64,000 bases of DNA, taken from contig NZ_OCNJ01000006.1 of NCBI RefSeq assembly GCF_900230255.1, forward strand, positions 124,001-188,000, read 5' to 3'. The stretch's first letter is position 1; every line of letters begins with the position of its first letter. A program made the translations under genes and the position numbers. The notes beneath the pieces are model-generated. The model was not told where the DNA came from. It did no database searches and saw only the letters and a program-made list of their open reading frames with translations. Below, piece by piece: positions 26,876 to 36,343 of the stretch. This stretch comes from Caenispirillum bisanense (GTDB lineage Bacteria > Pseudomonadota > Alphaproteobacteria > Rhodospirillales > Rhodospirillaceae).

Positions 26876-27631
26876 ATGATGCCGTCCCTCGACGCCCTCG
26901 CCGGCCTCGGCCGGTCCTTGCGCATCTACTACGGCGATGCCGGCATGACCGACGGCCTGCGGCGGCTCTACGGCGGCTTCATGCGGCGCGGCGACCTCGC
27001 CTTCGACATCGGCGCGCATGTGGGCAACCGCTCGCGCATCCTGGCGGGGCTCGGGGTGCGGGTGGTGGCGGTAGAGCCGCAGGGGCTGTTCCACGGCTTC
27101 CTGTCGCTCACCCGGCCGCGCCGCCGGGTGACGGTGGTGCGCGCCGCTGTCGGGCCGCAGGAAGGCACGCTGACCCTGCACGTCTCCCGCCGCCATCCCA
27201 CCGTCACCACCGGCGCCGCCGACTGGATCGGCGAGGTAGGGCGCGACGAGACGTTCTCCATGGTCCGATGGGACCACCGGGAAACCGTGCCGCAGACCAC
27301 GCTCGACGCCCTCATCGACCGCTTCGGCCTGCCCGCCTTCTGCAAGATCGACGTGGAGGGGATGGAGGACGCGGTGCTGGCCGGCCTGAACCGCCCCATC
27401 CCCCGCATCGCCTTCGAATACCTGCCGCCGGCCCTGCCGCGGGCACTCGCCTGCGTGCAGCGGCTGGAGAGCCTCGCGCCCTATCGCTTCAATGCCGTCG
27501 TCGGCGAGTCCGACCACTTCGCCTGGGGCGAGTGGCTGTCGGCGGCGGCAGTGCCCGATGCGCTGGCGGAAACGGCGCGCCGGGGCTTCGGCGACCTTTA
27601 CGCCTTCCTGCCGGAGGTGGTAGAGCCGTAG
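26876..27631 (+). CDS. FkbM-family SAM-dependent methyltransferase
   Basis: 251 residues. The SAM-binding site is LAFDIGAHVGNRSRIL, followed by VVAVEPQ. The FkbM signature KIDVEGMEDAVLAGL occurs at about residue 160, after TTLDALIDRFGLP. Such enzymes methylate small molecules or glycans, usually a hydroxyl; the substrate is unknown. It starts at the first of two adjacent ATGs, 31 bases after the EEP-family gene. Confidence 0.85.
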   Translation: MMPSLDALAGLGRSLRIYYGDAGMTDGLRRLYGGFMRRGDLAFDIGAHVGNRSRILAGLGVRVVAVEPQGLFHGFLSLTRPRRRVTVVRAAVGPQEGTLTLHVSRRHPTVTTGAADWIGEVGRDETFSMVRWDHRETVPQTTLDALIDRFGLPAFCKIDVEGMEDAVLAGLNRPIPRIAFEYLPPALPRALACVQRLESLAPYRFNAVVGESDHFAWGEWLSAAAVPDALAETARRGFGDLYAFLPEVVEP

Positions 27632-27738
27632 CAGCATCCGCCCGCCGGGTCGCGCGTTGTAGGCGATGACCCACAAGGACGGCCAACGAAGGCGGGTACC
27701 GGCACCGGCCGCTCGTCGTCCGTCGGCGGAAGCACTGG

Positions 27739-28749
27739 ATGCCTGCACTGCCCATCCCCTTCCTCACGCACGGCCGCCGCCTGACGGCCGCCGCGGGCGT
27801 CCTCGCCCTCGCCGCCTGCGACGGGCCGCAGTCGACGCTCACGCCGGCGGGCGTGGGGGCGGAACGCATCGCCGACCTGTGGTGGTGGATGTTCGGCGGC
27901 GCGGTGGTGATCTGGGTGGTCGTGATCGGCCTCGCCGTCTACGCCACGCGCTTCGGCACCGGCCGCCACGACGTGCGCAGGGCCCGCCTGCTCATCATCG
28001 GCGCCGGTGCCGTCTTCCCGACGGTCGTGCTCACCGCCCTGCTGATATGGGGCCTGCGCCTGATGCCGGTGCTGCGCCCGCCGACCGGCGATGCGGCGGT
28101 GCGGGTGGAGGTGGAAGGTCTGCGCTGGTGGTGGCGCGTCACCTACGTCACGCCCGACGGCCGCCGCATCCCGCTCGCCAACGAGATCCGCCTGCCGGTC
28201 GGGCAGATGGCCGCCTTCACCCTGACCAGCCCCGACGTGATCCATTCGTTCTGGATCCCCTCGCTCGGCGGCAAGATGGACATGATCCCCGGCCGCGTGA
28301 CCGAGCTGGCGCTGGAGCCGACGCGCACCGGCGTCTTCCGCGGCGCCTGCGCCGAATACTGCGGCACCTCGCACGCGCTCATGCAGTTCGGGGTGGAGGT
28401 CTTGGAGCCGGCCGCCTTCGACGACTGGCTCGCCACCCAGGCCGCCCCGGCCGAAGCCCCCGCCTCGCCCGAGGCCGCGCGGGGGCGGGAGCTGTTCCTC
28501 GCCTTCGGCTGCGGTGCCTGCCATGCGGTGCGCGGCACGCCGGCCGACGGCACCATCGGGCCGGACCTCACCCACGTCGGCGGCCGCCTGACGCTCGGCG
28601 CCGGCATCCTGCCCAACGACCCCGCCGCCTTCGCCCGCTGGATCGGCGACACCCACGAGGTGAAGCCCGATGCCGAGATGCCCCCCTTCGGCATGCTGCC
28701 GGCGGCGGACCTGCGCGCCCTCGCCCTCTACCTGGACGGCCTGACATGA
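27739..28749 (+). CDS. coxB: Cytochrome c oxidase subunit II with fused cytochrome c (caa3 type)
   Basis: 336 residues. A lipoprotein signal ends in LALAAC. Two membrane helices follow, then the CuA domain with VIHSFWIP and CAEYCGTSHALM (C204, C208, H212, M215). A C-terminal cytochrome c domain has CGACH at 258-262 and a Met ligand in AEMPPFGM. This fusion defines caa3-type oxidases, which accept electrons directly through the attached heme. The stop overlaps the start of the subunit I/III gene. Confidence 0.93.
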   Translation: MPALPIPFLTHGRRLTAAAGVLALAACDGPQSTLTPAGVGAERIADLWWWMFGGAVVIWVVVIGLAVYATRFGTGRHDVRRARLLIIGAGAVFPTVVLTALLIWGLRLMPVLRPPTGDAAVRVEVEGLRWWWRVTYVTPDGRRIPLANEIRLPVGQMAAFTLTSPDVIHSFWIPSLGGKMDMIPGRVTELALEPTRTGVFRGACAEYCGTSHALMQFGVEVLEPAAFDDWLATQAAPAEAPASPEAARGRELFLAFGCGACHAVRGTPADGTIGPDLTHVGGRLTLGAGILPNDPAAFARWIGDTHEVKPDAEMPPFGMLPAADLRALALYLDGLT

Positions 28750-31256
28750 GCGACGACACCGAGACCCGCCGCGCCGCCGCCCAGGCCGAGCGCCTGCTGA
28801 CCGCCTGGAAGACGCCCACCGGCTGGCGCTACTGGTCGGCGGTGAACAATTCCGAGGTCGGCCTGTGGTACACCACGGTCGCCTTCGCCTTCTTCTTCTT
28901 CGCCGGCATCCTCGGGCTGCTCATCCGCGCCCAGCTGGCGGTGCCGGGCAACGACTTCCTCGACGCCGACACCTACAACCAGGTCTTCACCCTGCACGGC
29001 ACGGTGATGATGTTCCTGTTCGCGGTGCCGATCTTCGAAGCCTTCTCCATCATGATCCTGCCGGAGATGCTGGGCGCCCGCGACCTGCCCTTCCCGCGCC
29101 TGTCGGCCTACGGCTTCTGGAGCTTCCTGATCGGCGGCGTCTTCGTGTGCGGGTCCATCCTGTTCGACGCGGCCCCGAAAGGCGGCTGGTTCATGTACCC
29201 GCCGCTGACGACGGAATACCAGGACGGCGTCGGGGTGGACATCTGGCTGCTCGGCCTCAGCTTCATCGAGGTGGCGTCCATCGCCGCGGCGGTGGAGCTG
29301 ATCGTCGGCATTCTGAAGTGCCGGCCGCCGGGCATGCGCATCAACCTGATGCCGCTCTATGCCTGGTATCTGCTGGTGGTGGCGGCGATGATCCTGTTCG
29401 CCTTCCCGCCGCTCATCACCGGCGACCTGCTGTTCGAGATGCAGCGCGCCTTCGACTGGCCGTTCTTCGACCCCGACCGCGGCGGCGACCCGCTGCTGTG
29501 GCAGCACCTGTTCTGGATCTTCGGCCACCCGGAGGTCTACATCATCTTCCTGCCGGCCATCGCGCTGGTGGCGACCATGGTGCCGGTGTTCGCCCGGCGC
29601 CCCATCGTCGGGTATTCGTGGATCGTGCTGGCCGCCGTCGGCACCGGCTTCATCAGCTTCGGCCTGTGGGTCCACCACATGTACACCACGGGCCTGCCGG
29701 GGCTGACGCTCGGGTTCTTTTCGGCGGCCTCGGTGGCCGTCGCCATCCCGACCGGCATCCAGATCTTCTGCTTCGTGGCGACGGCGCTGGCCGGGCGGGT
29801 GATCGCCTCGACGCCCATGCTCTACGTCTCCGGCGCGCTCGCCATCTTCGTCATCGGCGGGCTGACCGGGGTGATGGTGGCGCTGGCGCCCTTCGACTTC
29901 CAGGTCCACGACACCTACTTCATCGTCGCCCACGTCCATTACGTGCTGGTCGGCGGCGTGGTGTTCCCGGTGACGGGCGCCTTCTACTACTTCTACCCGC
30001 TGGCCGGCGGCAAGACGCTGTCCGACCGCCTGGGGCGCATCGCCTTCTGGCTCATGTTCTCGGGCTTCAACATCGCCTTCCTGCCCATGCACCTGACCGG
30101 CCTGCGCGGCATGCCGCGGCGGGTGTTCACCTATGAAGGCGGCGTCGGCTTCGACGTGCTGAACCTGGTCTCCAGCATCGGTGCCTTCATCCTGGCCGCC
30201 GGCTTCGCCGTGTTCCTGTGGGACGTGCTGCGCCCCAAAGGCCGGCAGCCCTACAGCCCGCGCAACCCGTGGAACGCCGGCACGCTGGAATGGCTGGGGG
30301 AGATGCCCGACAAGCCGTGGGGCGTGCGCTCCATCCCCGTCATCGAGAGCCGCAATCCCCTGTGGGACCAGCCGAACCTCGTGCGCGACGTGGACGCCGG
30401 CCGGTTCTACCTTCCGGACGCCGAGGAACTGAAGCGCGAGACGTTGGTCACCAGCATCCTCGACGCCGAGCCGATCCAGTGCCTGCGCGTGCCCGGCCCC
30501 ACCTTCCTCACCATGGGCGCGGCGGCCGGCACCGGCGGCGTGTTCATCTTTTCCACCTATCACTGGTGGTGGCTGGCAGGCTTGAGCGGTGTGCTGGCGC
30601 TCGGCATGGTTCTGACGTGGCTGTGGACGGGCACCGCGCTCATCCCCGAGAAGCCCGCCAAGGACGTCGGCCTCGGCACCACCCTGCCGCTCTACAAGTC
30701 GGGGCCGCAGTCGGTCGGGTGGTGGGCCATGTTCATCACCATGATGGGCGACATGACCGCCTTCGCCGGCCTCGTGTTCGGCTACTACTTCTACTGGACC
30801 ATCCACGAAGACTTCCCGCCCGATCCCGCCGCCGGACCGGGGGTAGCGTGGCCGCTGACGGCGCTCGGCCTGTTCCTGGCGGCGTGGCTGCTGACGGTGC
30901 TGGCGCGGCGGTGGAACGCCGGCGGCCGGCGCCAGAGCTTCTTCGCCGCCCTCGGCCTCGCCTGCCTGCTGACCGTCGCCGGCACGGCGGCGCTGGCGAC
31001 GGGACCGGCGGTGACCGGCCTCGACCCGACGGCGCACGTCTATCCCGCCACCGTCTGGGTGCTGGTGCTGTGGGTGGGCATCCATGCCGCGGTCGGGGTC
31101 GTCATGCTGCTCTACTGCATCGCCCGCGGTTTCGCCGGCAAGCTGACGCCGCAGTGGGACATCGACATCCACGTCGTCACCCTGTTCTGGCACTTCCTGG
31201 CGGTGACGGTGCTGGTGACGGTGGCCACCCTCGCCGGCTTCCCGCTGGTCGCCTGA
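28746..31256 (+). CDS. Cytochrome c oxidase subunits I and III fused (CoxA-CoxC)
   Basis: 836 residues with about 19 membrane helices. The subunit I part (to about residue 530) contains TLHGTVMMFLF with a low-spin heme ligand, FWIFGHPEVYIIFLP with the CuB histidine, the Tyr cross-link and the D-channel Glu, and HDTYFIVAHVHYVLVGG with the heme ligands. A linker of about 80 residues leads to the subunit III part, with WWAMFITMMGDMTAFAGLVFGYYFYWT and a terminal WHFLAVTVLVTVATLAGF. The fusion replaces separate coxA and coxC genes. It is a proton-pumping terminal oxidase in the inner membrane. Confidence 0.92.
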   Translation: MSDDTETRRAAAQAERLLTAWKTPTGWRYWSAVNNSEVGLWYTTVAFAFFFFAGILGLLIRAQLAVPGNDFLDADTYNQVFTLHGTVMMFLFAVPIFEAFSIMILPEMLGARDLPFPRLSAYGFWSFLIGGVFVCGSILFDAAPKGGWFMYPPLTTEYQDGVGVDIWLLGLSFIEVASIAAAVELIVGILKCRPPGMRINLMPLYAWYLLVVAAMILFAFPPLITGDLLFEMQRAFDWPFFDPDRGGDPLLWQHLFWIFGHPEVYIIFLPAIALVATMVPVFARRPIVGYSWIVLAAVGTGFISFGLWVHHMYTTGLPGLTLGFFSAASVAVAIPTGIQIFCFVATALAGRVIASTPMLYVSGALAIFVIGGLTGVMVALAPFDFQVHDTYFIVAHVHYVLVGGVVFPVTGAFYYFYPLAGGKTLSDRLGRIAFWLMFSGFNIAFLPMHLTGLRGMPRRVFTYEGGVGFDVLNLVSSIGAFILAAGFAVFLWDVLRPKGRQPYSPRNPWNAGTLEWLGEMPDKPWGVRSIPVIESRNPLWDQPNLVRDVDAGRFYLPDAEELKRETLVTSILDAEPIQCLRVPGPTFLTMGAAAGTGGVFIFSTYHWWWLAGLSGVLALGMVLTWLWTGTALIPEKPAKDVGLGTTLPLYKSGPQSVGWWAMFITMMGDMTAFAGLVFGYYFYWTIHEDFPPDPAAGPGVAWPLTALGLFLAAWLLTVLARRWNAGGRRQSFFAALGLACLLTVAGTAALATGPAVTGLDPTAHVYPATVWVLVLWVGIHAAVGVVMLLYCIARGFAGKLTPQWDIDIHVVTLFWHFLAVTVLVTVATLAGFPLVA

Positions 31257-31274
31257 GGAGGATGGAGGACGCCC

Positions 31275-31691
31275 ATGGCCGACCCGCAACGCCTCGACCT
31301 CCCCCACGACGCCCGCGACCCGCCGCCGCGCGCCCGCGACAGCCTGTGGATCCTGCCGCTGGCGCCGACGGTGTGGGCGCTGCACTTCCTGGCGTCCTAC
31401 GTCACCGGCGCCGTGTGGTGCGCCAAGGTGGCGGGCTACGGCGGGCCGCTCGGCGATGCGCGGGTGCTGGTGGGGATATACACCGCCGTCGCCCTGGCGA
31501 TCATCGCCCTGGTCGGCATGGCCGGCTGGCGGCGGCATTCCTACGGCGACGCCACCGCGCCGCACGACTTCGCGACCGCCGCCGACCGCCATCGCTTCCT
31601 CGGCTTCGCAACGGTGCTGCTGGCGGCGCTCAGCTTCGTCGCCACCTTGCTCGTCGCCCTGCCGGCCGTGTTCACGGGGAGCTGCCGATGA
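31275..31691 (+). CDS. Small membrane protein of the caa3 oxidase cluster
   Basis: 138 residues with three hydrophobic helices and a charged, proline-rich N-terminus. No firm family match from sequence; similar small proteins lie between subunit III and CtaG-like genes in caa3 clusters. It begins 18 bases after the subunit I/III gene with GAGGAGG upstream, and its stop overlaps the next start. A subunit IV-like or assembly role is plausible. Confidence 0.65.
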   Translation: MADPQRLDLPHDARDPPPRARDSLWILPLAPTVWALHFLASYVTGAVWCAKVAGYGGPLGDARVLVGIYTAVALAIIALVGMAGWRRHSYGDATAPHDFATAADRHRFLGFATVLLAALSFVATLLVALPAVFTGSCR

Positions 31692-32296
31692 TCGCCCGCC
31701 CGCTGCCCGTAACCGCCGGTCTCGCCGTGCTGGGCTTCGCCTGGCTTGGCCCGCTGCCCGAGTGGTCGCTGACGCGCTTCGCCGCCCACATGACCATGCA
31801 CCTGGCGGTGGTCGCCGTCGCCGCGCCGCTGCTGGCGCTGGGCGTCGCCGGCGGCCCGCTCGACCCGGCGCGGCGGCTGCCGGGGCTGTTCGCGCCGGTG
31901 GCGGCGGCGGTGCTGGAACTGGTGGTGGTGTGGGGCTGGCACGCGCCCGCCCTGCACGACCTCGCCCGCGCCTCCTTCGGCTGGCTGGCGGCGGAGCAAG
32001 CATCGTTCCTGGCGGTCGGGCTGCTGGTGTGGCTGGCGGCCCTCGGCGGCGGGGTGGAGCGGCGGCACGAGCGGGCGGCGGCCGGTGTGGCGGGGCTGCT
32101 GCTCACCTCCATGCACATGACGCTGCTCGGCGCCCTGCTGGCGCTGGCGCCGCGGCCGCTCTACGCCGCCTGCGCCGGGGTGGCCGATCAGCAGATCGGC
32201 GGCATCCTCATGCTGGCGGTCGGCGGCGTCGTCTATGCCATCGGCGGGCTTGGGCTGCTGGCCGGGCTGCTGCGGCGGGGGGAGAGCACGCCATGA
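31688..32296 (+). CDS. CtaG/caa3-type oxidase assembly membrane protein
   Basis: 202 residues, about six helices. It shows the caa3_CtaG pattern: HMTMHLAVVAVAAPLLALG at about residue 35, VVVWGWHAPALHDLA with the conserved WHxP, and SMHMTLLGALLAL. These His-rich helices belong to copper-delivery/assembly factors for caa3 oxidases. Overlaps at both ends (ATGA) place it firmly in the oxidase operon. Confidence 0.8.
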   Translation: MIARPLPVTAGLAVLGFAWLGPLPEWSLTRFAAHMTMHLAVVAVAAPLLALGVAGGPLDPARRLPGLFAPVAAAVLELVVVWGWHAPALHDLARASFGWLAAEQASFLAVGLLVWLAALGGGVERRHERAAAGVAGLLLTSMHMTLLGALLALAPRPLYAACAGVADQQIGGILMLAVGGVVYAIGGLGLLAGLLRRGESTP

Positions 32297-33387
32297 AGTG
32301 GAAGCGCCCGCTCGCCTGGATCGCCGGCGCGGCCGTCGCCGCCGGCATCGGCGGCTTCGTCTTCGCCGCCGCCGGCTTCGCGCCCATCGCCGCCAGTTCC
32401 GGCCACTGGGCGGTGACCGACTGGTTCCTCCACTTCGCCATGCGGCGGGCGGTGAAGACGCAATCCCTCGGCGTCGCCATCCCGCCCGACGTGAGCCTCG
32501 ACGACCGCGCCCTGGTCCTGCGCGGCGCCGGCCACTACGAAAGCGGCTGCGCCCCCTGTCATGGCACGCCCACGACGCAGCCGTCGGTCGTCGTGCGCCA
32601 GATGACGCCGAAGCCGCCCCACCTGCCGCCCCATATCCCGTCGTGGGAGCCGGAGCACCTGTTCTGGATCGTCAAGCACGGCGTCAAGTTCACCGCCATG
32701 CCGGCCTGGCCGGCCCTGCACCGCGAGGACGAGGTGTGGGCCATGGTCGCCTTCCTGCGCCGCCTGCCCGACCTGTCCGAAGCCGAATACCGCGCGCTGG
32801 CGGCGGGCGACGCCGGCAGCGGCAACCGCCTGCGCAGCCACGACGACCCCATCGGCGCCGTCGTGGCGGAAAGCTGCGCCCGCTGCCACGGGGCGGAGGG
32901 CCTCGGCCGCGGCGCCGGCGCCTTCCCCAAACTGGCGGGGCAGACGGAGCCCTACCTGCTCGCCTCGCTACGCGCCTATGCGGCGGGGGAGCGGCACAGC
33001 GGCTTCATGGAGCCGGTGGCGGCCATGCTGGACGACGCCGCCTTGCAGCGCCTCGCCGCCTACTACGCCGCCATGCCGGCGGGTGCGGCGGAAGCGACGG
33101 CGGCGGGCGACCGGGCGCTCGGCGAACGCATCGCGACGCGCGGCATCCCCGAGCGCGGCGTGCCCGCCTGCGTGCAGTGCCACGGGCCGAAGGAGGCACC
33201 GCGCGCCGCCGTCTACCCGTCGCTCGCCGGGCAATACGCCGACTACATCACAGTTCAACTGGACGCCTTCGCCAATGGCACCCGCGGCGGCACGCCCTTC
33301 GCCCACATCATGCGCAGCATCGCCGAACGCCTGGAGCCGGCGGAACGCGGAGCGGTGGCGGCCTACTACTCGGCGCTCGCCCCCTGA
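32293..33387 (+). CDS. Membrane-anchored triheme cytochrome c
   Basis: 364 residues. An N-terminal anchor helix (residues 6-33) is followed by three c-type heme motifs: CAPCH (86-90), CARCH (195-199) and CVQCH (293-297). The last two lie in related domains ending in AAYYAAMP and AAYYSALAP, like di-heme cytochrome c4. Probable Met ligands are in FTAMPAWP, SGFMEP and HIMRSI. It is likely an electron donor to the caa3 oxidase. The last 22 bases overlap the 3' end of the convergent MFS gene. Confidence 0.88.
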   Translation: MKWKRPLAWIAGAAVAAGIGGFVFAAAGFAPIAASSGHWAVTDWFLHFAMRRAVKTQSLGVAIPPDVSLDDRALVLRGAGHYESGCAPCHGTPTTQPSVVVRQMTPKPPHLPPHIPSWEPEHLFWIVKHGVKFTAMPAWPALHREDEVWAMVAFLRRLPDLSEAEYRALAAGDAGSGNRLRSHDDPIGAVVAESCARCHGAEGLGRGAGAFPKLAGQTEPYLLASLRAYAAGERHSGFMEPVAAMLDDAALQRLAAYYAAMPAGAAEATAAGDRALGERIATRGIPERGVPACVQCHGPKEAPRAAVYPSLAGQYADYITVQLDAFANGTRGGTPFAHIMRSIAERLEPAERGAVAAYYSALAP

Positions 33388-34583
33388 GCCGCCTGGGCGG
33401 GGCGGCTGGTGGCGCCGACGTGCAGCGGCCGCGCCGCCCCCATGCCGAAGCCGAAGGCGCCGAGGGCGATGGCGGTGAACAGGACGCCGACCTCGCCCCA
33501 GCCGCCGGCCCATTCGTGCAGCAGACCGACGAACAGCGGCCCGCCCGCCGCCAGCACGTAGCCGACGCCCTGCGCCATGCCCGACAGGTGGGCGGCGACG
33601 TGGCTGTCGCCGGCGCGCAGCACAATGAGGATCAGCGCCAGCGAGAACGCCGCGCCCTGGCCGATGCCGAGGAAGGCGGCGAAGCCCCACACGCTCCACA
33701 GCGGCGCGAAGACGCAGCCGAGCAGGCCGATCAGGCCGCTGCCGATGGCGATGGCGACGGCCGGGCGCTGGGTCCGCCACCGCTTGGCCAGGGCCGGCGC
33801 CAGCAGGGCCGCCGGCACCTGGATGAGGATGGAGACGGACACCACGATCCCGGCATCCACGGCGGACAGCCCCCGGTCGCGCAGGATGGGGGCGAGCCAG
33901 CCGAACACGCTGTAGGCGAGCGACGATTGCAGCCCCATGAACAGCGTCACCTGCCACGCCAGCGGATCACGCCACAGGCCGCTCACCCGCATGTGGACGG
34001 GCGGACCGCCGGCACTGCGGCGCGGGATCATGGGCCACCACAGCAGCGCCGCCAGCACCGCCGGCACCGCCCAGGCGGCGAGCGCCAGGGGCCAGCCGGC
34101 GCCGGCCTCCAGCGCCAGGGGCGCCGTCGCCCCCGCCGCCACGGCGGCCCCGGCACACAGCGACATGGTGTAGACGCCGGTCATCAGCACCGCGCGGTCG
34201 GGGAAGTCGCGCTTCAGCAGGCTCGGCACCAGCACGTTGACGATGCCGATGGCGGCGCCGATGACGACCACCGATGCGAACAGGGCCGCAGCACTCCCCT
34301 CCCAGCGCAGCAGCACGCCGGCCGCCAGCACCGGCATGAGCAGCAGGATGGCGCGCTCCGTCCCGAAGCGGCGGGCGACGAGCGGCGCCAGCGGCCCGAA
34401 CAGGCCGAGGCAGACCACCGGCAGCGTCGTCAGCAGACTGGCGGCGCCGGCCGACAGACCGGCGTCGCGCATGATCTCGGGCAGCACGGGGCCGACGCTA
34501 GTCAGCGCCGGCCGCATGTTGAGGGCGATGAGGACGATGGCGGCGGCCAGCAGCAGCGGCCGCGCCGGCAGGGGGCGGACCAT
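33366..34583 (-). CDS. MFS transporter, CynX/NimT family
   Basis: 405 residues with about 12 membrane helices. The N-terminus [18 protein letters not shown] and the loop [21 protein letters not shown] are typical of the CynX/NimT cyanate/2-nitroimidazole exporter family. The substrate cannot be told. Its 3' end overlaps the cytochrome c gene on the other strand by 22 bases. It is downstream of NnrS with a 55-base gap and may belong to that transcript. Confidence 0.85.
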   Translation of the reverse strand: MVRPLPARPLLLAAAIVLIALNMRPALTSVGPVLPEIMRDAGLSAGAASLLTTLPVVCLGLFGPLAPLVARRFGTERAILLLMPVLAAGVLLRWEGSAAALFASVVVIGAAIGIVNVLVPSLLKRDFPDRAVLMTGVYTMSLCAGAAVAAGATAPLALEAGAGWPLALAAWAVPAVLAALLWWPMIPRRSAGGPPVHMRVSGLWRDPLAWQVTLFMGLQSSLAYSVFGWLAPILRDRGLSAVDAGIVVSVSILIQVPAALLAPALAKRWRTQRPAVAIAIGSGLIGLLGCVFAPLWSVWGFAAFLGIGQGAAFSLALILIVLRAGDSHVAAHLSGMAQGVGYVLAAGGPLFVGLLHEWAGGWGEVGVLFTAIALGAFGFGMGAARPLHVGATSRPAQAAQGASAE

Positions 34584-34638
34584 GGTCTGCTCGCGGCGGT
34601 TACGGAGGATGATCCTTATCCGCCGCGGACGCCCGCGA

Positions 34639-35823
34639 TCAAGGTCCGCTCACACGCCGCTCGCAGGCCAGAATGGCCGCATAGTCCGCCAGGAAGAGCA
34701 CCAGCGCCGCCATCCACAGGCCCGCCGCCGTCAGCAGCGCCGGGGTATAGAGGTCCGGCGACAGGGCCGGCCCGGCCACCCGCACCACGGCCGCCAGCAC
34801 CATCAGCCCATAGGCGACGGCGGTGGTGCGCGACGCCGTGAGCGCCCGCCCGGTATGGCCGAGGGCGACGCGCGACATGACACCGACCACCATCACCCCG
34901 ACGGCGCCGATGGTCCACAGGTGCAGCGCGGTGCTCTCCACCAGCACGCCGAGCACGGCGGCCGCCATGAGCAGGAACCCGGCGGCGACCAGGCCATAGC
35001 CGAGGTGCAGCACCCAGAGCAGCGGCTCGGCCAGCGTCTGGCGGCCGTGCCAGCGCGACAGGCGCACCAGCAGGGCGACGCCGGCGGCGGCGAACAGCGG
35101 CGCCCGCAAGGCGTCGGGCGCCCCGGCGGCATCGGCCAGCACGGCGGCGGCGGTGAGCGCCACGGCGGCGCGGTCGAGCCACGTCCCCATGGCGACGGAG
35201 ACGGCATGGCCGCGGGCGTTCAGCCAGTTGCGCGTGAAGGCCGGCGTGATGCGCCCGCCGATGACGGCGATGAGCAGCACCAGAAGCTCGACGCCGATGC
35301 GCGCCGGCGCCTGGGCCAGGGGGTTGTCGAACAGGGCCAGGGCATCGGCCAGCGACAGCACCTGCAGGGTGCCGAGCAGGCTCACCACCACCACGACGCC
35401 CAGGTTGCGCGGCTGGCGGGCGGGGATGATCTGGCGCGCCAGCATCCCCGCCAGCAGCAGCGGGAACAGGGCGTCCACCGCCACCACCAGCACCGCCGGC
35501 AGCCAGGCCGAGAAGCCGACCGCCAGCCGCCCGGCGAGCCACGCCGCGGCGATCAGGCCGAGGGGCGCGCCGCGGATCGGCTTGCCGCCCACCCAGTTGG
35601 GCACCGCCGTCAGCAGGAAGCCGGCGACGGCGGCGAGGCCGAAGCCGAACACCATCTCGTGGGCGTGCCACTGGAACGGCGGCAGGGCGATGGTCATCAC
35701 GGCGAAGTCGGCGCCGTTCAGGTGAACCCCGAGCCACACCAGCCACAGGGCCATGGCGGTCACCCCCCAACCGGCGCAGGCCAGGAAGAAGACGCGGAAG
35801 CCGTAGGACAGAACCGTTCGCAT
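34639..35823 (-). CDS. nnrS: NnrS-family heme/copper membrane protein
   Basis: 394 residues with about 12 membrane helices. It shows the NnrS pattern: PPFQWHAHEMVFGFGLAAVAGFLLTAVPNW, then IGGRITPAFTRNWL and VALGHTGRALTA. NnrS proteins protect against nitric oxide and the metal-thiol complexes it forms, and are usually NO-induced. It follows the hemerythrin gene by ten bases and is the last clear member of the DUF2249-NnrS operon. Confidence 0.92.
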   Translation of the reverse strand: MRTVLSYGFRVFFLACAGWGVTAMALWLVWLGVHLNGADFAVMTIALPPFQWHAHEMVFGFGLAAVAGFLLTAVPNWVGGKPIRGAPLGLIAAAWLAGRLAVGFSAWLPAVLVVAVDALFPLLLAGMLARQIIPARQPRNLGVVVVVSLLGTLQVLSLADALALFDNPLAQAPARIGVELLVLLIAVIGGRITPAFTRNWLNARGHAVSVAMGTWLDRAAVALTAAAVLADAAGAPDALRAPLFAAAGVALLVRLSRWHGRQTLAEPLLWVLHLGYGLVAAGFLLMAAAVLGVLVESTALHLWTIGAVGVMVVGVMSRVALGHTGRALTASRTTAVAYGLMVLAAVVRVAGPALSPDLYTPALLTAAGLWMAALVLFLADYAAILACERRVSGP

Positions 35824-35833
35824 GGCGCCCTCC

Positions 35834-36343
35834 TCAGGCCGTCGTCAGGGCGGCGTGGCGGGCCGCCAGCTCGACGTCGGTGTCGCGGTCGAGGATCTGC
35901 GCCAGCGCCGCCAGCAGGCCCATTTCCTCCTTCTGGATGTGGAAAGTCTCGCGCTCGATGAGGTCCTGCGCCACGTCGCGCAGCAGGCGCCAGTCGGGCT
36001 CGCTCAGGCCCCCGTCGAGGTGGGCGCGGCAGAGGTCGCGCACCTGCCCGGCCAGCGGGCGGATCTCCTCGTGCTCGCCGGCCAGCATGTCGGCCATGAA
36101 GGTGGCGCCGGCCGCCGCGACGCGGGGGAACAGGTTCTCCTCCTCGAAGGCGAAGTGGCGGGCGACGTCGTCTTCCAGGGCCTGGGCGACCGTCTCCAGC
36201 ACCTGCCGCACCTGCGGATCGGCGGCGTCGGGCATGGTGCGGCGGTCGATCAGGCGCTCCAGGGCGTCGAGGGCCGCCAGGGTGGACTGGTGCTCGGTGT
36301 GCAGGGCCTCGCCGATGCGCGTGGCGCCGAAGAAGGTGCTCAT
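35834..36343 (-). CDS. Hemerythrin-domain protein
   Basis: 169 residues forming a four-helix bundle with a di-iron site. Candidate ligands are H15/H18 in ALHTEHQ, HFAFEEENLFP (H-x3-E), GEHEEIRPL and FHIQKEEMGLL. Relatives (RIC/YtfE, bacteriohemerythrins) bind O2 or NO, or repair nitrosylated iron centres. Its start overlaps the NnrS-like stop and it is followed closely by nnrS, which supports a role in NO defence. Confidence 0.88.
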   Translation of the reverse strand: MSTFFGATRIGEALHTEHQSTLAALDALERLIDRRTMPDAADPQVRQVLETVAQALEDDVARHFAFEEENLFPRVAAAGATFMADMLAGEHEEIRPLAGQVRDLCRAHLDGGLSEPDWRLLRDVAQDLIERETFHIQKEEMGLLAALAQILDRDTDVELAARHAALTTA

